Origin: Flavobacteriaceae bacterium CRH
GTDB taxonomy: Bacteria > Bacteroidota > Bacteroidia > Flavobacteriales > Flavobacteriaceae
DNA length: 64,000 bases
Direction of reading: 5' to 3'
NCBI GenBank assembly: GCA_001507425.1
Contig: LMAJ01000022.1
Coordinates: 1-64,000 of the forward strand
Within the stretch, counting starts at the first letter, position 1. The number at the start of each line of letters is the position of its first letter. The notes below the pieces were generated by a model. That model saw nothing but the letters and a program-made list of their open reading frames with translations. It was not told where the DNA came from and did not search any database. This document shows, one piece after another, positions 26,101 to 35,704 of the stretch. The position numbers and the translations under genes were made by a program.

Positions 26101-27153
26101 ATGAATTTCATCCAGAAAATTGATTTAAAAAGAGTAGTTCTTCACTGCTTATATTGGACTTTCTTTTTATTCTTTTATGTTTCGAATAAATCTGATAATG
26201 AAGGTTATTATGAATATATTTTTGTCTATTGTTGGAAAATTTTAGCGCAGGCTACATTTGGATACGGTTTGATTTATTGGATTATTCCTGAAACATTAAA
26301 TAAAAAAAGATATTTACTTTTTCTAAGCTCAGCGTTAGGCTGGTTTTATCTGATTTTCACACTTTTAATGACTTTTAAATATTTTTATCTTGAACCAAAA
26401 TTCCCTGGTTTTTTCGATGATTGGCTGGGGCATAAAATGACGGTTCCGGAAAGGCTGACTTCATTTAAATTAATATTGAGAGAATTCTCTTTTCTTACCT
26501 ATCCGGTTATTATATTGGGTTTTATAAGTTTTAACAGAAAACAACAACGCCTTTTAAAACTGGAAGAGGAAAAAAAATCAATGGAATTAAAGGTTTTAAA
26601 AAACCAGTTGAATCCGCATTTTCTCTTTAATACTTTAAATAATCTATATACTTTAACTTTAAAAAAAGACGATAAAGCACCCGAAGTGATTGCAAAATTG
26701 TCTGAAATTTTAGATTTTGTTTTATACCGCTGCAACGAAGATTATGTTTCTGTTGAAAAAGAAATTTCATTAATTGAAAATTATATTTCGTTAGAAAAAC
26801 TTCGATATGCCGAAAACAGATTAGATCTTTTGTTTACGAAAGACATTCAGCAAAGTAATAAAATTTCTCCTTTGATTATTTTGACTTTTATAGAGAATGC
26901 TTTTAAACATGGTGTAATTAATGAAACTGAAAAAGCAATTATTCGGTTGAATCTGGAAAGTAAAAAGCAACAAATTATTTTTAGCATTGAAAATACAAAA
27001 CCTCAAAATGAATTGGGCAGTATTTCAGACAAATCTAAAATTGGTTTAGAGAATGTTCGAAAACAATTGGATTTGCTGTATCCTAAAAAACATCATTTAG
27101 AAATTCAAGAAACGCAAACCAACTATACCGTAAAACTTTATCTTACTATTTAA
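26101..27153 (+). CDS. LytS/YehU-type sensor histidine kinase
   Basis: This 350-aa membrane kinase has four hydrophobic segments in the first 150 residues, with almost no extracellular domain. A His_kinase domain follows, with the phospho-accepting H173 in NQLNPHFLFNTLNNLY. The ATP-binding N box is FIENAFKHGV and a later glycine box is IGLENVRKQL. The signal is unknown and may be sensed in the membrane. It is the first gene of a three-gene operon, with 16 bases to the hydrolase gene. The LytTR response regulator at 28377 is the evident partner. Confidence 0.93.
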   Translation: MNFIQKIDLKRVVLHCLYWTFFLFFYVSNKSDNEGYYEYIFVYCWKILAQATFGYGLIYWIIPETLNKKRYLLFLSSALGWFYLIFTLLMTFKYFYLEPKFPGFFDDWLGHKMTVPERLTSFKLILREFSFLTYPVIILGFISFNRKQQRLLKLEEEKKSMELKVLKNQLNPHFLFNTLNNLYTLTLKKDDKAPEVIAKLSEILDFVLYRCNEDYVSVEKEISLIENYISLEKLRYAENRLDLLFTKDIQQSNKISPLIILTFIENAFKHGVINETEKAIIRLNLESKKQQIIFSIENTKPQNELGSISDKSKIGLENVRKQLDLLYPKKHHLEIQETQTNYTVKLYLTI

Positions 27154-27169
27154 TTATCTATCTCATCTC

Positions 27170-28342
27170 ATGAAGAAAAATTTAATTCATCTCTTTTTCG
27201 TTTGTTCTTTTATTTCAGCAAATAGCCAGTCTAAAACGATAGATACTTTGGTCGATGTTGGAAATCATAAATTGCATTTTAAAATCGTAAAAGGCACAGG
27301 AATGCCGATACTTTTTGATTCTGGCGGAGGAAATGACGGATCGGTTTGGAAATCAATTCTTGATAAAACTTCTAACATTACAAATGCAACTCTTATTACG
27401 TATGATCGTGCAGGATTTGGGAAAAGTACAATTGATACTTTACAAACTGACGAATCTAAGCACGGTATTATAAGCAGTATTGAAGATTTAGAAATAGGGC
27501 TGAAAAAACTGGGTTATGATAAAGAAATCCTTTTAGTTTCACATTCTTATGGAGGTTATCTTTCTGCACTTTATGCGACAAGACATCCTAAATTGGTTAA
27601 AGGCGTTGTGCTTATTGATGTGAATCACAACTATTTTGAAGATGGTGTTATCGAAAAGGAACTAATCAAACAGGAAAAATTGATTCCCGAATGGAAGAAA
27701 AACAATAAAGGCACTTATTATATGTCGGCAACTATTCTTGAAACCGTTAAGATAATGAGCAAAATATCCATCCCTCAAAACATTCCCGTTATTGATTTTG
27801 TTAATGGAATTCCTTTCTTAAAAACAACCGAAGAAATCGAACGCTGGAAAGAATGCCATCGAAAATATGTTGCCAATAATCCGAATGTTACAGGCATCAC
27901 CGCCAATGATTGTGGGCATGGTATCTGGATGGGAAATCCGCCTTTGGTAATTAATTCAATTGCAAAATTGTACGCCAACACATCTAAACAAAAAGCTGAA
28001 ATTTTAGAGCGCGCTTTGCAATATTCTATAACGGCTTGCAACGAAGAAAAAGCAGAGGTTTTGGCTTTTAATAATTCTGATTACGATTTGAATACCTGGG
28101 GTTATCAATTATTAGGTAAAAATGAAAACCAAAAGGCTGCAGAAGTTTTTAGGCTTAATATGATACTTAATCCAGCAAATGCCAATACTTATGATAGTTA
28201 TGGGGAAGCACTTTTAAAAACAAATCAAAAAGAAGAAGCTATTAAAATGTATAAAAAATCAATCGAATTAAATCCTGAAAATAAAAATGCCAAAGAAGTT
28301 TTAGAAAGAATAACAAAAGACAACTCAAAACCTTTAAATTAG
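27170..28342 (+). CDS. Exported alpha/beta hydrolase with C-terminal TPR repeats
   Basis: This 390-aa protein has a signal peptide (about residues 1-19). Its alpha/beta-hydrolase domain carries the oxyanion-hole region FDSGGGNDGSVW and the nucleophile elbow SHSYGG (S126). A late GHGIW probably supplies the catalytic histidine. Residues from about 270 form tetratricopeptide-like repeats, including NPANANTYDSYGEALLKTNQ and EEAIKMYKKSIELNPENKNA. The substrate is unknown. It sits between a sensor kinase and its response regulator, 16 bases after the first and 34 bases before the second. That position suggests a link to the signal or output. Confidence 0.88.
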   Translation: MKKNLIHLFFVCSFISANSQSKTIDTLVDVGNHKLHFKIVKGTGMPILFDSGGGNDGSVWKSILDKTSNITNATLITYDRAGFGKSTIDTLQTDESKHGIISSIEDLEIGLKKLGYDKEILLVSHSYGGYLSALYATRHPKLVKGVVLIDVNHNYFEDGVIEKELIKQEKLIPEWKKNNKGTYYMSATILETVKIMSKISIPQNIPVIDFVNGIPFLKTTEEIERWKECHRKYVANNPNVTGITANDCGHGIWMGNPPLVINSIAKLYANTSKQKAEILERALQYSITACNEEKAEVLAFNNSDYDLNTWGYQLLGKNENQKAAEVFRLNMILNPANANTYDSYGEALLKTNQKEEAIKMYKKSIELNPENKNAKEVLERITKDNSKPLN

Positions 28343-28376
28343 ATTTTTAGAATTTAAATTATTTATTCTTTTTTGA

Positions 28377-29081
28377 ATGAAATACAAATGCATTATCGTT
28401 GATGACGAACCCTTGGCGAGAGAATTAATTGCTTCTCATTTGGTGAATTTTGAAAGTTTTGAATTAATCGATTCATTCGAAAATGCACTAAAAGCGTATA
28501 CTTTTTTAGAAACAAATACGGTCGATTTAATTTTTTTAGATATCGAAATGCCTTTGCTAAAAGGAAATGATTTTTTGAAAAAATTAAAAAATCCGCCCAA
28601 AGTAATTTTTACAACGGCTTACAGAGAATATGCGATTGAAGGTTATGAACTTAACGTAATTGATTACCTTTTAAAACCTATTACGTTTGATCGGTTTTTT
28701 GTTTCGATAGAAAAATTCAAACAATTACAAACTCCACAAAAGGAAATAAAACCAATTAACGAGAATCATGTTTTTGTAACGAGCGGAAGTAAAAACATCA
28801 AAATTGTATTTGATGAAATTTTATATGTCGAAAGCCTGAAAGATTATATTACGATTCATCTCGAAAACGGAAAATCGCATCATATCAAACAGAATATTTC
28901 TGTTTTTGAAAAACTATTAGATTCTAATTTTGTTCGAATTCATCGTTCATTTATTATTCAAACCAAAAAACTAACGGCATATTCTAAAAATGAAGTTGAA
29001 GTAAATTCAGTTGAAATTCCAATTGGGAATAGTTATAAAGAAAACTGGTTACATCATTTAGACAGCAAAATTCTACAATAA
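28377..29081 (+). CDS. LytTR-family response regulator
   Basis: This 234-aa regulator has a receiver domain (residues 1-115) with the acidic pocket D9-D10, phospho-acceptor D55 (FLDIEMP), T-T-A-Y near 82-85 and the conserved K in LLKP. A C-terminal LytTR DNA-binding domain follows, with ILYVESLKDYITIHLENGK and FVRIHRSFIIQ. It is the last gene of the kinase-hydrolase-regulator operon and is closed by a terminator directly after the stop codon. The target genes are unknown. Confidence 0.95.
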   Translation: MKYKCIIVDDEPLARELIASHLVNFESFELIDSFENALKAYTFLETNTVDLIFLDIEMPLLKGNDFLKKLKNPPKVIFTTAYREYAIEGYELNVIDYLLKPITFDRFFVSIEKFKQLQTPQKEIKPINENHVFVTSGSKNIKIVFDEILYVESLKDYITIHLENGKSHHIKQNISVFEKLLDSNFVRIHRSFIIQTKKLTAYSKNEVEVNSVEIPIGNSYKENWLHHLDSKILQ

Positions 29082-29113
29082 AAAAATCCGAATCTTAATA
29101 AGATTCGGATTTT
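29082..29113 (+). terminator. Terminator of the LytS/LytR-type operon
   Basis: AAAATCCGAATCTT and AGATTCGGATTTT form a stem with a four-base loop immediately after the stop codon at 29081. Confidence 0.85.
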
Positions 29114-29172
29114 GCTTTTCGTCAAAGATTTTCAACCTGAAACCTGAAACAATTTCAAACTTGAAACTATAA

Positions 29173-29802
29173 TTATGCCTGAAACTTCAAAGGCAAATGC
29201 ACCACTTTTTTGGTTTCAAAAAACTCATCTTCAAAAATAGCAGACAAATCATATAAAGTTGCTTTTGGGAAATCTTTTAATTCTTCAGCCAAATCTCCTC
29301 CTTTAAGGTACAGAATTCCGTTTTTCAAAGTATGTTTTTGTTGTTTTTTGATTTTGCCTTTTACCCACGAAACAAAATCCGGCATATTGGTTACGGCACG
29401 GCTTACAATAAAATCGAAATCCCCTTTTACCAATTCGGCACGTTTTTGTTCTGCTTTTACATTTTTTAATTCTAATGCATCAACAACGCCCTGAACTACT
29501 TTTATTTTTTTTGCAATTACATCAATTAAATAAAAACGGGTTTCCGGAAAAAGAATAGCCAAAGGTATTCCCGGAAATCCTCCTCCTGTTCCAACATCAA
29601 GAACAAATGTTCCCGGCTCGAACTTCATGATTTTTGCAATTCCAAGCGAATGCAAAATGTGTTTTGTATATAAGGCATCAATATCTTTACGTGAAATGAC
29701 ATTGATTTTTTCATTCCAATCGTGGTATAAAAAGTCTAATTTTTGAAATTGTTCGATTTGAATCTCGGTCAAATCAGGAAAATATTTCAATATCTCATCC
29801 AT
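29173..29802 (-). CDS. rsmG: 16S rRNA (guanine527-N7)-methyltransferase
   Basis: This 209-aa SAM-dependent enzyme methylates N7 of G527 in 16S rRNA. The N-terminal region (FPDLTEIQIEQFQKL, then VISRKDIDALYTKHILHSL) and motif I VLDVGTGGGFPGIPLAI are diagnostic. They are followed by FIVSRAVTNMPDFVSW and the basic K-K-Q-x-H segment. The length is standard. It is a single gene, divergent from the desaturase gene, with a 107-base gap between the start codons. Confidence 0.95.
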   Translation of the reverse strand: MDEILKYFPDLTEIQIEQFQKLDFLYHDWNEKINVISRKDIDALYTKHILHSLGIAKIMKFEPGTFVLDVGTGGGFPGIPLAILFPETRFYLIDVIAKKIKVVQGVVDALELKNVKAEQKRAELVKGDFDFIVSRAVTNMPDFVSWVKGKIKKQQKHTLKNGILYLKGGDLAEELKDFPKATLYDLSAIFEDEFFETKKVVHLPLKFQA

Positions 29803-29857
29803 TGCTCTAATTTTTTAACAAAAGTACTACTTTACGGTTGAAATATTTAACTCAAAT

Positions 29858-29890
29858 TTGCAAATTGAAAATTTATAATAATTACCTTTG
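29858..29890 (+). promoter_or_regulatory. Promoter of the desaturase gene
   Basis: TTG (29858-29860), a 22-base spacer and TACCTTTG (29883-29890) match the Flavobacterium consensus, with the ATG 19 bases downstream of the -7 box. Confidence 0.7.
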
Positions 29891-29909
29891 AAAACTATTT
29901 AAATTTATT

Positions 29910-31004
29910 ATGAATAACACTGCACCTACATTTGCTAAGCAAGACAATCTGAAGTTTTTCAGAACTCTTAACTCACGAGTAAACAATTACTTCAAAGAGA
30001 ATAACATTCAGAAAACCGGAAACTGGAAGCTGCACTTAAAAGCAGTTATTCTATTTGCTGTTTTCCTGACGCCTTATTTTTTGATCTTAACCCTTGACAT
30101 GCCTTTCTGGGCACAATTGTTATTAAACATTTTAATGGGAGTTGGAATGGCCGGAATTGGAATGAATGTGATGCACGATGGTAACCACGGATCGTATTCT
30201 TCTAAATCATGGATTAATAAAATCATGGGCGGAAGTATTTATGTTTTAGCCGGAAATGTACACAACTGGCAAGTACAACATAATGTATTACACCATACTT
30301 ATACAAATATTCACGGTCATGATGAAGATCTTGACGCGGGAAGAATTATTCGTTTTACACAAAATGCTGAATGGCATCGTTTTCATAAATTTCAACATTA
30401 CTATTCTTTCTTTTTATACGGACTATTGACTTTCAATTGGGCTTTAACAACCGATTTTAAACAAATGAAAGGGTACTTAAAAAGAAAATTATCTTATGGA
30501 ACACCTCAAAGCCCAGCAAAATTATGGACGGTTTTGGTGATCACAAAAATAATCTACGTTTTAATCTGGATGGTTTTACCAATGGTTCTTGGCGTAACAT
30601 GGTGGAAAGTTGTCGTTGGATTTTTCGTAATGCATTACGTTGCCGGATTAATTTTGAGTATCGTTTTTCAATTGGCACACGTTGTTGAAGAAACTTCAAA
30701 TCCGGTTCCCAACGAAGAAGGAGAAATGGAAAATACATGGGCCATTCACCAATTGTATACAACAGCTAATTTTGCTCCAAAAAACAAAATCGTAAACTGG
30801 TTTACAGGAGGATTAAACCACCAGATTGAGCACCATATTTTCCCGCATATCAGCCACATCCACTACGGAAAAATCGCTGAAATTGTAAAACAAACTGCTA
30901 AAGAATGCAACTTGCCTTATCATGAATTCAAAACCATGAGAGGAGCTGTTATTGCACATTACAAGCATTTGAAAGATCTTGGAATAAAACCTGAACTAGC
31001 ATAA
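29910..31004 (+). CDS. Fatty acid (acyl-CoA/acyl-lipid) desaturase
   Basis: This 364-aa membrane-bound di-iron desaturase introduces a double bond into a fatty acyl chain. All three histidine boxes are present: H89-DGN-H93, H124-NVL-H128-H129 and H304-QIE-H308-H309. Two pairs of hydrophobic segments are placed between them as in the family. The glutamine-less third box (HxxxHH) and the lack of a fused cytochrome b5 domain point to the bacterial linoleoyl-CoA-desaturase-like group. Position specificity cannot be read from the sequence. A good promoter precedes it. Confidence 0.93.
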   Translation: MNNTAPTFAKQDNLKFFRTLNSRVNNYFKENNIQKTGNWKLHLKAVILFAVFLTPYFLILTLDMPFWAQLLLNILMGVGMAGIGMNVMHDGNHGSYSSKSWINKIMGGSIYVLAGNVHNWQVQHNVLHHTYTNIHGHDEDLDAGRIIRFTQNAEWHRFHKFQHYYSFFLYGLLTFNWALTTDFKQMKGYLKRKLSYGTPQSPAKLWTVLVITKIIYVLIWMVLPMVLGVTWWKVVVGFFVMHYVAGLILSIVFQLAHVVEETSNPVPNEEGEMENTWAIHQLYTTANFAPKNKIVNWFTGGLNHQIEHHIFPHISHIHYGKIAEIVKQTAKECNLPYHEFKTMRGAVIAHYKHLKDLGIKPELA

Positions 31005-31068
31005 AAATCTATTAATAATTAACCTTCCTTAATTAAAGTTGAAATTAAGGACATTCAAAAATTTTATA

Positions 31069-32259
31069 ATGAATCATATTCTTTCAGACAGAATCAACAA
31101 CTTAGCAACATCACAAACTTTAGCAATGGCTGCTTTGGCACGTGAATTAAAATCACAAGGAAAAGATATCATCAGTTTAAGTTTGGGTGAACCTGACTTT
31201 AATACACCCGATTTTATTAAAGAAGCTGTTAAAAAAGCAGTTGACGAAAATTACAGCACCTATTCTCCGGTAGAAGGTTATTTAGAACTAAGAGAGGCAA
31301 TTTGCAGAAAATTCAAAAGAGATAATGATTTAGATTACAAACCAACTCAAATTGTAGTTTCTACAGGAGCAAAACAATCTTTATACAACATTGCGCAAGT
31401 AATGCTAAACGATGGCGACGAGGTTATTTTACCGGCACCATACTGGGTTTCTTATTTCGAAATTGTAAAACTTTCAGGTGGAGTTCCTGTTGAGGTTCCA
31501 ACATCTGTAGATACTGATTTCAAAATTACACCAGCACAATTAGAAGCTGCCATTACACCAAAAACAAAAATGATGTGGTTCAGCTCTCCTTGTAACCCAT
31601 CAGGATCTGTATACAGCAGAGAAGAATTAACTGCACTTGCAAAAGTTTTAGAAAAACATCCAAATATATATGTTGTTGCCGATGAGATTTATGAGCACAT
31701 CAATTTCTCAGGAACTTTCTGCAGCATCGGTTCTATCCCGGGAATGTTCGAAAGAACCATTACTGTAAACGGAGTTGCAAAAGCATTCGCCATGACAGGA
31801 TACAGAATTGGTTACATCGGAGCACCGGAATTTATTGCAAAAGCATGTACAAAAATTCAGGGGCAAGTAACTTCAGGAGCAAATTCTGTTGCGCAACGTG
31901 CAACAATTACGGCTGTAGATGCTGATCCGAGTGTTTTAAACCACATGGTTCAGGCTTTTCACGAGCGCAGAGATTTAGTAGTTGGATTATTAAAAGAAAT
32001 TCCAGGTGTAAAAATCAACGTTCCGGAAGGAGCATTTTACGTTTTCCCTGACGTTTCTTCTTTCTTCGGAAAAACTTTAAAAGGAACTGAAATTAAAGAT
32101 GCCAACGATCTATCAATGTATCTTTTAGGCGAGGCTAACGTAGCAACTGTAACCGGTGGCGCTTTCGGAAATCCAAATTGCATTCGTTTCTCTTATGCAA
32201 CTAGCAACGATATTTTAAAAGAAGCATTACGCAGAATCAAAGAAGCTTTGGCTGCATAA
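31069..32259 (+). CDS. Aspartate-type aminotransferase (class I, PLP-dependent)
   Basis: This 396-aa fold-type I aminotransferase transfers an amino group between amino acids and 2-oxoacids. The PLP-binding lysine is K238 (VNGVAKAFAMTGYRIGY). Other class I marks are SLGEPDFNTP, SSPCNPSGSVYSREEL and VADEIYEH. It resembles bacterial Ib-type aspartate aminotransferases. The start at 31069 (MNHILSDRIN) was preferred over 31039, since the latter adds a basic stretch not usual in the family. A small inverted repeat CCTTAATT/AATTAAGG (31027-31050) lies just upstream and may be regulatory. Confidence 0.93.
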   Translation: MNHILSDRINNLATSQTLAMAALARELKSQGKDIISLSLGEPDFNTPDFIKEAVKKAVDENYSTYSPVEGYLELREAICRKFKRDNDLDYKPTQIVVSTGAKQSLYNIAQVMLNDGDEVILPAPYWVSYFEIVKLSGGVPVEVPTSVDTDFKITPAQLEAAITPKTKMMWFSSPCNPSGSVYSREELTALAKVLEKHPNIYVVADEIYEHINFSGTFCSIGSIPGMFERTITVNGVAKAFAMTGYRIGYIGAPEFIAKACTKIQGQVTSGANSVAQRATITAVDADPSVLNHMVQAFHERRDLVVGLLKEIPGVKINVPEGAFYVFPDVSSFFGKTLKGTEIKDANDLSMYLLGEANVATVTGGAFGNPNCIRFSYATSNDILKEALRRIKEALAA

Positions 32260-32334
32260 CAATATCAATCATTTTACTAAAACGGCTTAAGGTTTAAAGT
32301 TTCATCACTTTATACTTTGAGCTGTTTTTTTTTA

Positions 32335-32433
32335 TGGGCCTATCCCTCCGGGTCGCCCCGAAACTTCGGGATCGCTACAAGTCCTCGCACTTCCTTCGTC
32401 TGGCTATGGACTTTTCGCTGCTATCCATCACGT
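32335..32433. repeat. Family D repeat, copy 1
   Basis: The segment runs from GGGCCTATCC to CCATCACG. It shares the core ACAAGTCCTCGCACTTCCTT with copy 2 at 35365-35460. It is GC-richer than the surroundings and contains the small hairpin CCCCGAAACTTCGGG. A family B fragment (AATTCGTGAAATCTG, then AATTCGTGGC) follows at 32501-32530. These repeats fill the 395-base gap and no gene is seen in it. Confidence 0.75.
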
Positions 32434-32654
32434 AAAACGACAAACTAGAAAATTTCATTTCAAAAAGAAAATTAAAAATTTCTTCCGCCAAGCAATCAAA
32501 TAATTCGTGAAATCTGTATAATTCGTGGCAAACAAAAAAAAGAGTTTCAAAATTCCCATTCTACAATCTTATAAAACACTAAGATAATTCTGTAAAATTA
32601 AAGGCTTCATAAAGTCCCATCTTTGTAATATAAAATTAATTAAAAACTATTATT

Positions 32655-33113
32655 ATGATACATACAGATGAAACCACAAAAGAAGCAGTTAGTACATTAG
32701 AAGGATTAATTTCAATTCTTGAAGACGGAAAACTAGGATATATAAATGCAGCTGAACATGTTGAAAGCCCAGCCATTAAAACAGATTTTTTAGATTATGC
32801 CCGTGAACGTGCGTTATTTATTGTAGAAGTACAAGATGAAATCAACAAATTAGGAAAATCAACTGATACCTCTGGCGGAGGTCCATTAGGAGCTTTGCAC
32901 CGTACCTGGATCGATATTAAATCATCTTTTAGCGGCGGAGATACAGAAGCTATTATCAATGCCTGTATTACCGGAGAAGAAGCTGCTATTGAAAAATATA
33001 AAATGGCTTTAGAAAAAAATGAGCTTGAAGCTAGTCAAATCGCTATTGTTTCAAAACAATTAAACAGTATTGAAAATACTTTGACTAAAATCAAAATGAA
33101 AAAATTGTCTTAA
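32655..33113 (+). CDS. PA2169-type four-helix-bundle protein (DUF2383)
   Basis: This 152-aa all-helical protein belongs to the ferritin-like DUF2383 group. It has repeated acidic and histidine positions in the pattern LEGLISILEDGKLGYINAAEH, then GPLGALHRTWIDIKSSFSGGD and CITGEEAAIEKYKMAL. Family members are often induced by stress or in stationary phase, but their chemistry is unproven. No signal peptide is seen. A -7-like CATCTTTG about 28 bases before the ATG deviates from the consensus by one base. A terminator follows at 33141-33176. Confidence 0.85.
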   Translation: MIHTDETTKEAVSTLEGLISILEDGKLGYINAAEHVESPAIKTDFLDYARERALFIVEVQDEINKLGKSTDTSGGGPLGALHRTWIDIKSSFSGGDTEAIINACITGEEAAIEKYKMALEKNELEASQIAIVSKQLNSIENTLTKIKMKKLS

Positions 33114-33140
33114 TAATTGACACTGTTTTTTGAGAAGGAA

Positions 33141-33176
33141 AACTATCTGGTTTATTATAACCGGGTAGTTTTTTTG
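33141..33176 (+). terminator. Terminator of the DUF2383 gene
   Basis: AACTATCTGG pairs with CCGGGTAGTT, allowing G-T pairs, and is followed by seven T. Confidence 0.75.
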
Positions 33177-33195
33177 TTTTAACACAATTCATATT

Positions 33196-33320
33196 TAAAG
33201 CGGATTAAAATCCGCTCCTACAAAATATTCCGAGCTTCCAGCTCTTCTATGCCCAAGTCCCAGAGGAACGATTCATTTCGTAGCAACGGATTTTAATGTG
33301 TTGAAAGCAAGATAAAACAC
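33196..33320. repeat. Intergenic repeat with AGCGGATTAAAATCCGCT palindrome
   Basis: A perfect 18-bp palindrome opens the element. A related sequence, CAACGGATTTTAATG, lies near its end. The intervening part is GC-richer than the surroundings. This fills most of the 329-base gap before the U32 gene, and no gene is seen there. Confidence 0.55.
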
Positions 33321-33442
33321 AATCATTCCATATTAAGTTAACAATTTCAAAAAAATCCCTCCATCATTAGCAAACTCGAATTATTTATAAGAACTTTGCA
33401 AACTTTTTTGCGTGAATACCACAAAAGCCTAAAGTACTAGAA

Positions 33443-35317
33443 ATGAAGAAGAAAATTGAAATACTAGCTCCTGCTAAAGATTTAATTGGAGGAATGGCAG
33501 CCATAAATAGTGGCGCCGATGCTGTTTATATTGGAGCACCACAATTTGGAGCACGCTCTAATGCAAACAACTCTATTGAAGATGTTGCCGCATTAGTACA
33601 ATATGCGCATTTATTTAATGCTCAGGTTTTTGTAGTTATGAATACCATTTTATACGATAACGAATTAGAAACGTGTCGCAAAATGATCTGGGAGTTATAC
33701 GATATTGGTGTCGATGCCCTGATTATTCAGGATATGGCGATTATGGAAATGGACTTACCTCCTATCGTACTTCATGCCAGCACACAAGCCAACAATCGTG
33801 ACGCAGACAAAATTAAATTCCTAAAAGATGCCGGCATCAAACGTGTGGTTTTAGCGCGTGAATTAAACCTGCATCAAATTAAAACGATTTACGATGAAGC
33901 TGATGTTGAATTGGAGTTTTTCGTAACCGGTGCTTTATGTGTATCATTTAGTGGAAACTGTTATATGAGTGTGGCCAACGGAGAACGCAGCGCCAATCGT
34001 GGTTCTTGCGCACAAAACTGCCGTTTGCCCTATAACTTAATCGACGGAAACGGAGAAACTTTAATCAAAAACAGTCACTTACTTTCAATCAAAGATTTAG
34101 ATATTTCAGAGCAAATTCCGAATTTAATTGAAGCCGGAATTGTTTCTTTTAAAATCGAAGGAAGATTGAAAGATGTAGTTTACGTAAAAAACAATGTTTC
34201 TTATTTACGTCAAAAATTAGACAGTTATTTAGAAGGACCTGGTAGCGATAAATACACGAAAGCTTCATCTGGAAAATGCACTTATACTTTCGATTCGTCT
34301 TTGAGCAGAACTTTCAACCGCGGTTATACCGATTATTTTGTAAACGAAAGACACAGCTCCATTGGTTCTTGGGAAAGCCCAAAATCAAAAGGACAATATA
34401 TTGGTAAGTTAATCAGAACTGTTGGAAACGCTTACGAAATCGAAAACGGCGAATTCTTAAACAACGGTGACGGACTTTGCTTCATCAACGAAAACAACGA
34501 AGCTGACGGAATTTATGTAAACAAAGCCGAAAACGGTAAAATATATCCAAACGTTTTAAAAGAAATAAAAGACGGAACTTTTATTTACAGAAATAACGAT
34601 GCCGCTTTCATTAAAATTGTAGAAAGAGAAGACAGTGCCGTTCGAAAAATCAGCACAACTTTATTACTTACAGAAGCTGAAACAGGATTCGAATTAATCG
34701 CAACCGATGAAGACGGAAATGTAAGCATCGTAAATTTAGAACATGCAAAAGAGCAAACTAAAACAGGCGAATCAATCGAAGAAAACATCAAAACACAATT
34801 GGCAAAAACAGGTTTTACACCTTACACCGCTAATGAAATTAATATAATGTTCTCTCAAAACTGGTTCCTTCCTATTTCAAAAATCAACGAAATGCGAAGA
34901 ACAGTTTACGATCAGTTAACTGAAATTCGTTTGAAAAATTACAAACGCGAGGAACACCAACTGGTAAAAACTTCACACCCATATCCTGAAACCAAATTAG
35001 ATTTCATGTACAACGTTTCAAATAAAACGGCTCGTAAATTCTACGAACGTCATGGTGTTACCGAAATCGAAAAAGCATTCGAATTACAATGGGATCCGGG
35101 AAAATCTCGCGTAATGACAACTAAATATTGCATCAAATACGAATTAAAAAAATGCCCGATACACCAGAAAGACATTGTTGGCGTTAAAGTAAAAGAACCA
35201 TTAGTATTAAAACAAGGCGAACTGGAATATAAATTAAAATTCAACTGTAAACCTTGCGAAATGGAAATTTGGGAAAAAGACGCCGAATTTGAAATTGAGG
35301 AAGATCATTTTCATTAA
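33443..35317 (+). CDS. U32 family peptidase-like protein
   Basis: This 624-aa protein starts with the TIM-barrel of the U32 family (EILAPAKDLIGGMAAINSGADAVYIG split over residues 5-30). It has the family signature with clustered cysteines: CVSFSGNCYMS and GSCAQNCRLPY, plus EGRLKDVVYV. The C-terminal part includes another cysteine group (CIKYELKKCPIH and FNCKPCEMEIW). E. coli relatives act in prephenate-dependent hydroxylation of RNA (RlhA, TrhP) rather than proteolysis, so the label peptidase may mislead. A terminator follows directly. Confidence 0.88.
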   Translation: MKKKIEILAPAKDLIGGMAAINSGADAVYIGAPQFGARSNANNSIEDVAALVQYAHLFNAQVFVVMNTILYDNELETCRKMIWELYDIGVDALIIQDMAIMEMDLPPIVLHASTQANNRDADKIKFLKDAGIKRVVLARELNLHQIKTIYDEADVELEFFVTGALCVSFSGNCYMSVANGERSANRGSCAQNCRLPYNLIDGNGETLIKNSHLLSIKDLDISEQIPNLIEAGIVSFKIEGRLKDVVYVKNNVSYLRQKLDSYLEGPGSDKYTKASSGKCTYTFDSSLSRTFNRGYTDYFVNERHSSIGSWESPKSKGQYIGKLIRTVGNAYEIENGEFLNNGDGLCFINENNEADGIYVNKAENGKIYPNVLKEIKDGTFIYRNNDAAFIKIVEREDSAVRKISTTLLLTEAETGFELIATDEDGNVSIVNLEHAKEQTKTGESIEENIKTQLAKTGFTPYTANEINIMFSQNWFLPISKINEMRRTVYDQLTEIRLKNYKREEHQLVKTSHPYPETKLDFMYNVSNKTARKFYERHGVTEIEKAFELQWDPGKSRVMTTKYCIKYELKKCPIHQKDIVGVKVKEPLVLKQGELEYKLKFNCKPCEMEIWEKDAEFEIEEDHFH

Positions 35318-35322
35318 TATAC

Positions 35323-35354
35323 AAAACCGATACTTTTAAAGTGTCGGTTTTTTT
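35323..35354 (+). terminator. Terminator of the U32 gene
   Basis: AAAACCGATAC and GTGTCGGTTTTTTT form a stem with a T-tract 6 bases after the stop codon. Confidence 0.85.
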
Positions 35355-35364
35355 ATTTTGGTTT

Positions 35365-35460
35365 GGGCGTGACCACAAGGGTCGGGCTATCCGTTACAAG
35401 TCCTCGCACTTCCTTCGTCAGGCTGTGGGCTTTCCACTTCTATCCCTCACGCGAACGGTT
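35365..35460. repeat. Family D repeat, copy 2
   Basis: The segment runs from GGGCGTGACC to CCTCACGCG, with end arms GCGTGA/TCACGC. It shares ACAAGTCCTCGCACTTCCTT and much of the flanking sequence with copy 1 at 32335-32433. Confidence 0.78.
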
Positions 35461-35496
35461 TCATAAGAACTTTTACGTTTATAACACCCTCAATCT

Positions 35497-35596
35497 TGTC
35501 ATCTCGAGGAACGAGAAATCGCACGCGGGATTCCGCAAAGTAAAGCGCCAATCTTTGTCGAGCTTCTAGTGTGATTTCTCGTTCCTCGAAATGACA
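35497..35596. repeat. Family E palindromic element
   Basis: Twenty-four-base arms at 35497-35520 and 35573-35596 match in all but one position (TCGAGGAACGAGAAATC and its complement). Family D copy 2 and this element together fill the 387-base gap before the membrane-protein gene. A diverged half copy is at 43514-43580. Confidence 0.82.
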
Positions 35597-35704
35597 AACT
35601 ACCCGGTTACTTTGTTTAAAAATTAAATTAAATCTTCCGAATCTCCAAAATCTGCGTGAGAATAAATTCCATTTTTTTATCTTTACTCTCAAAACTAGAT
35701 TTAA

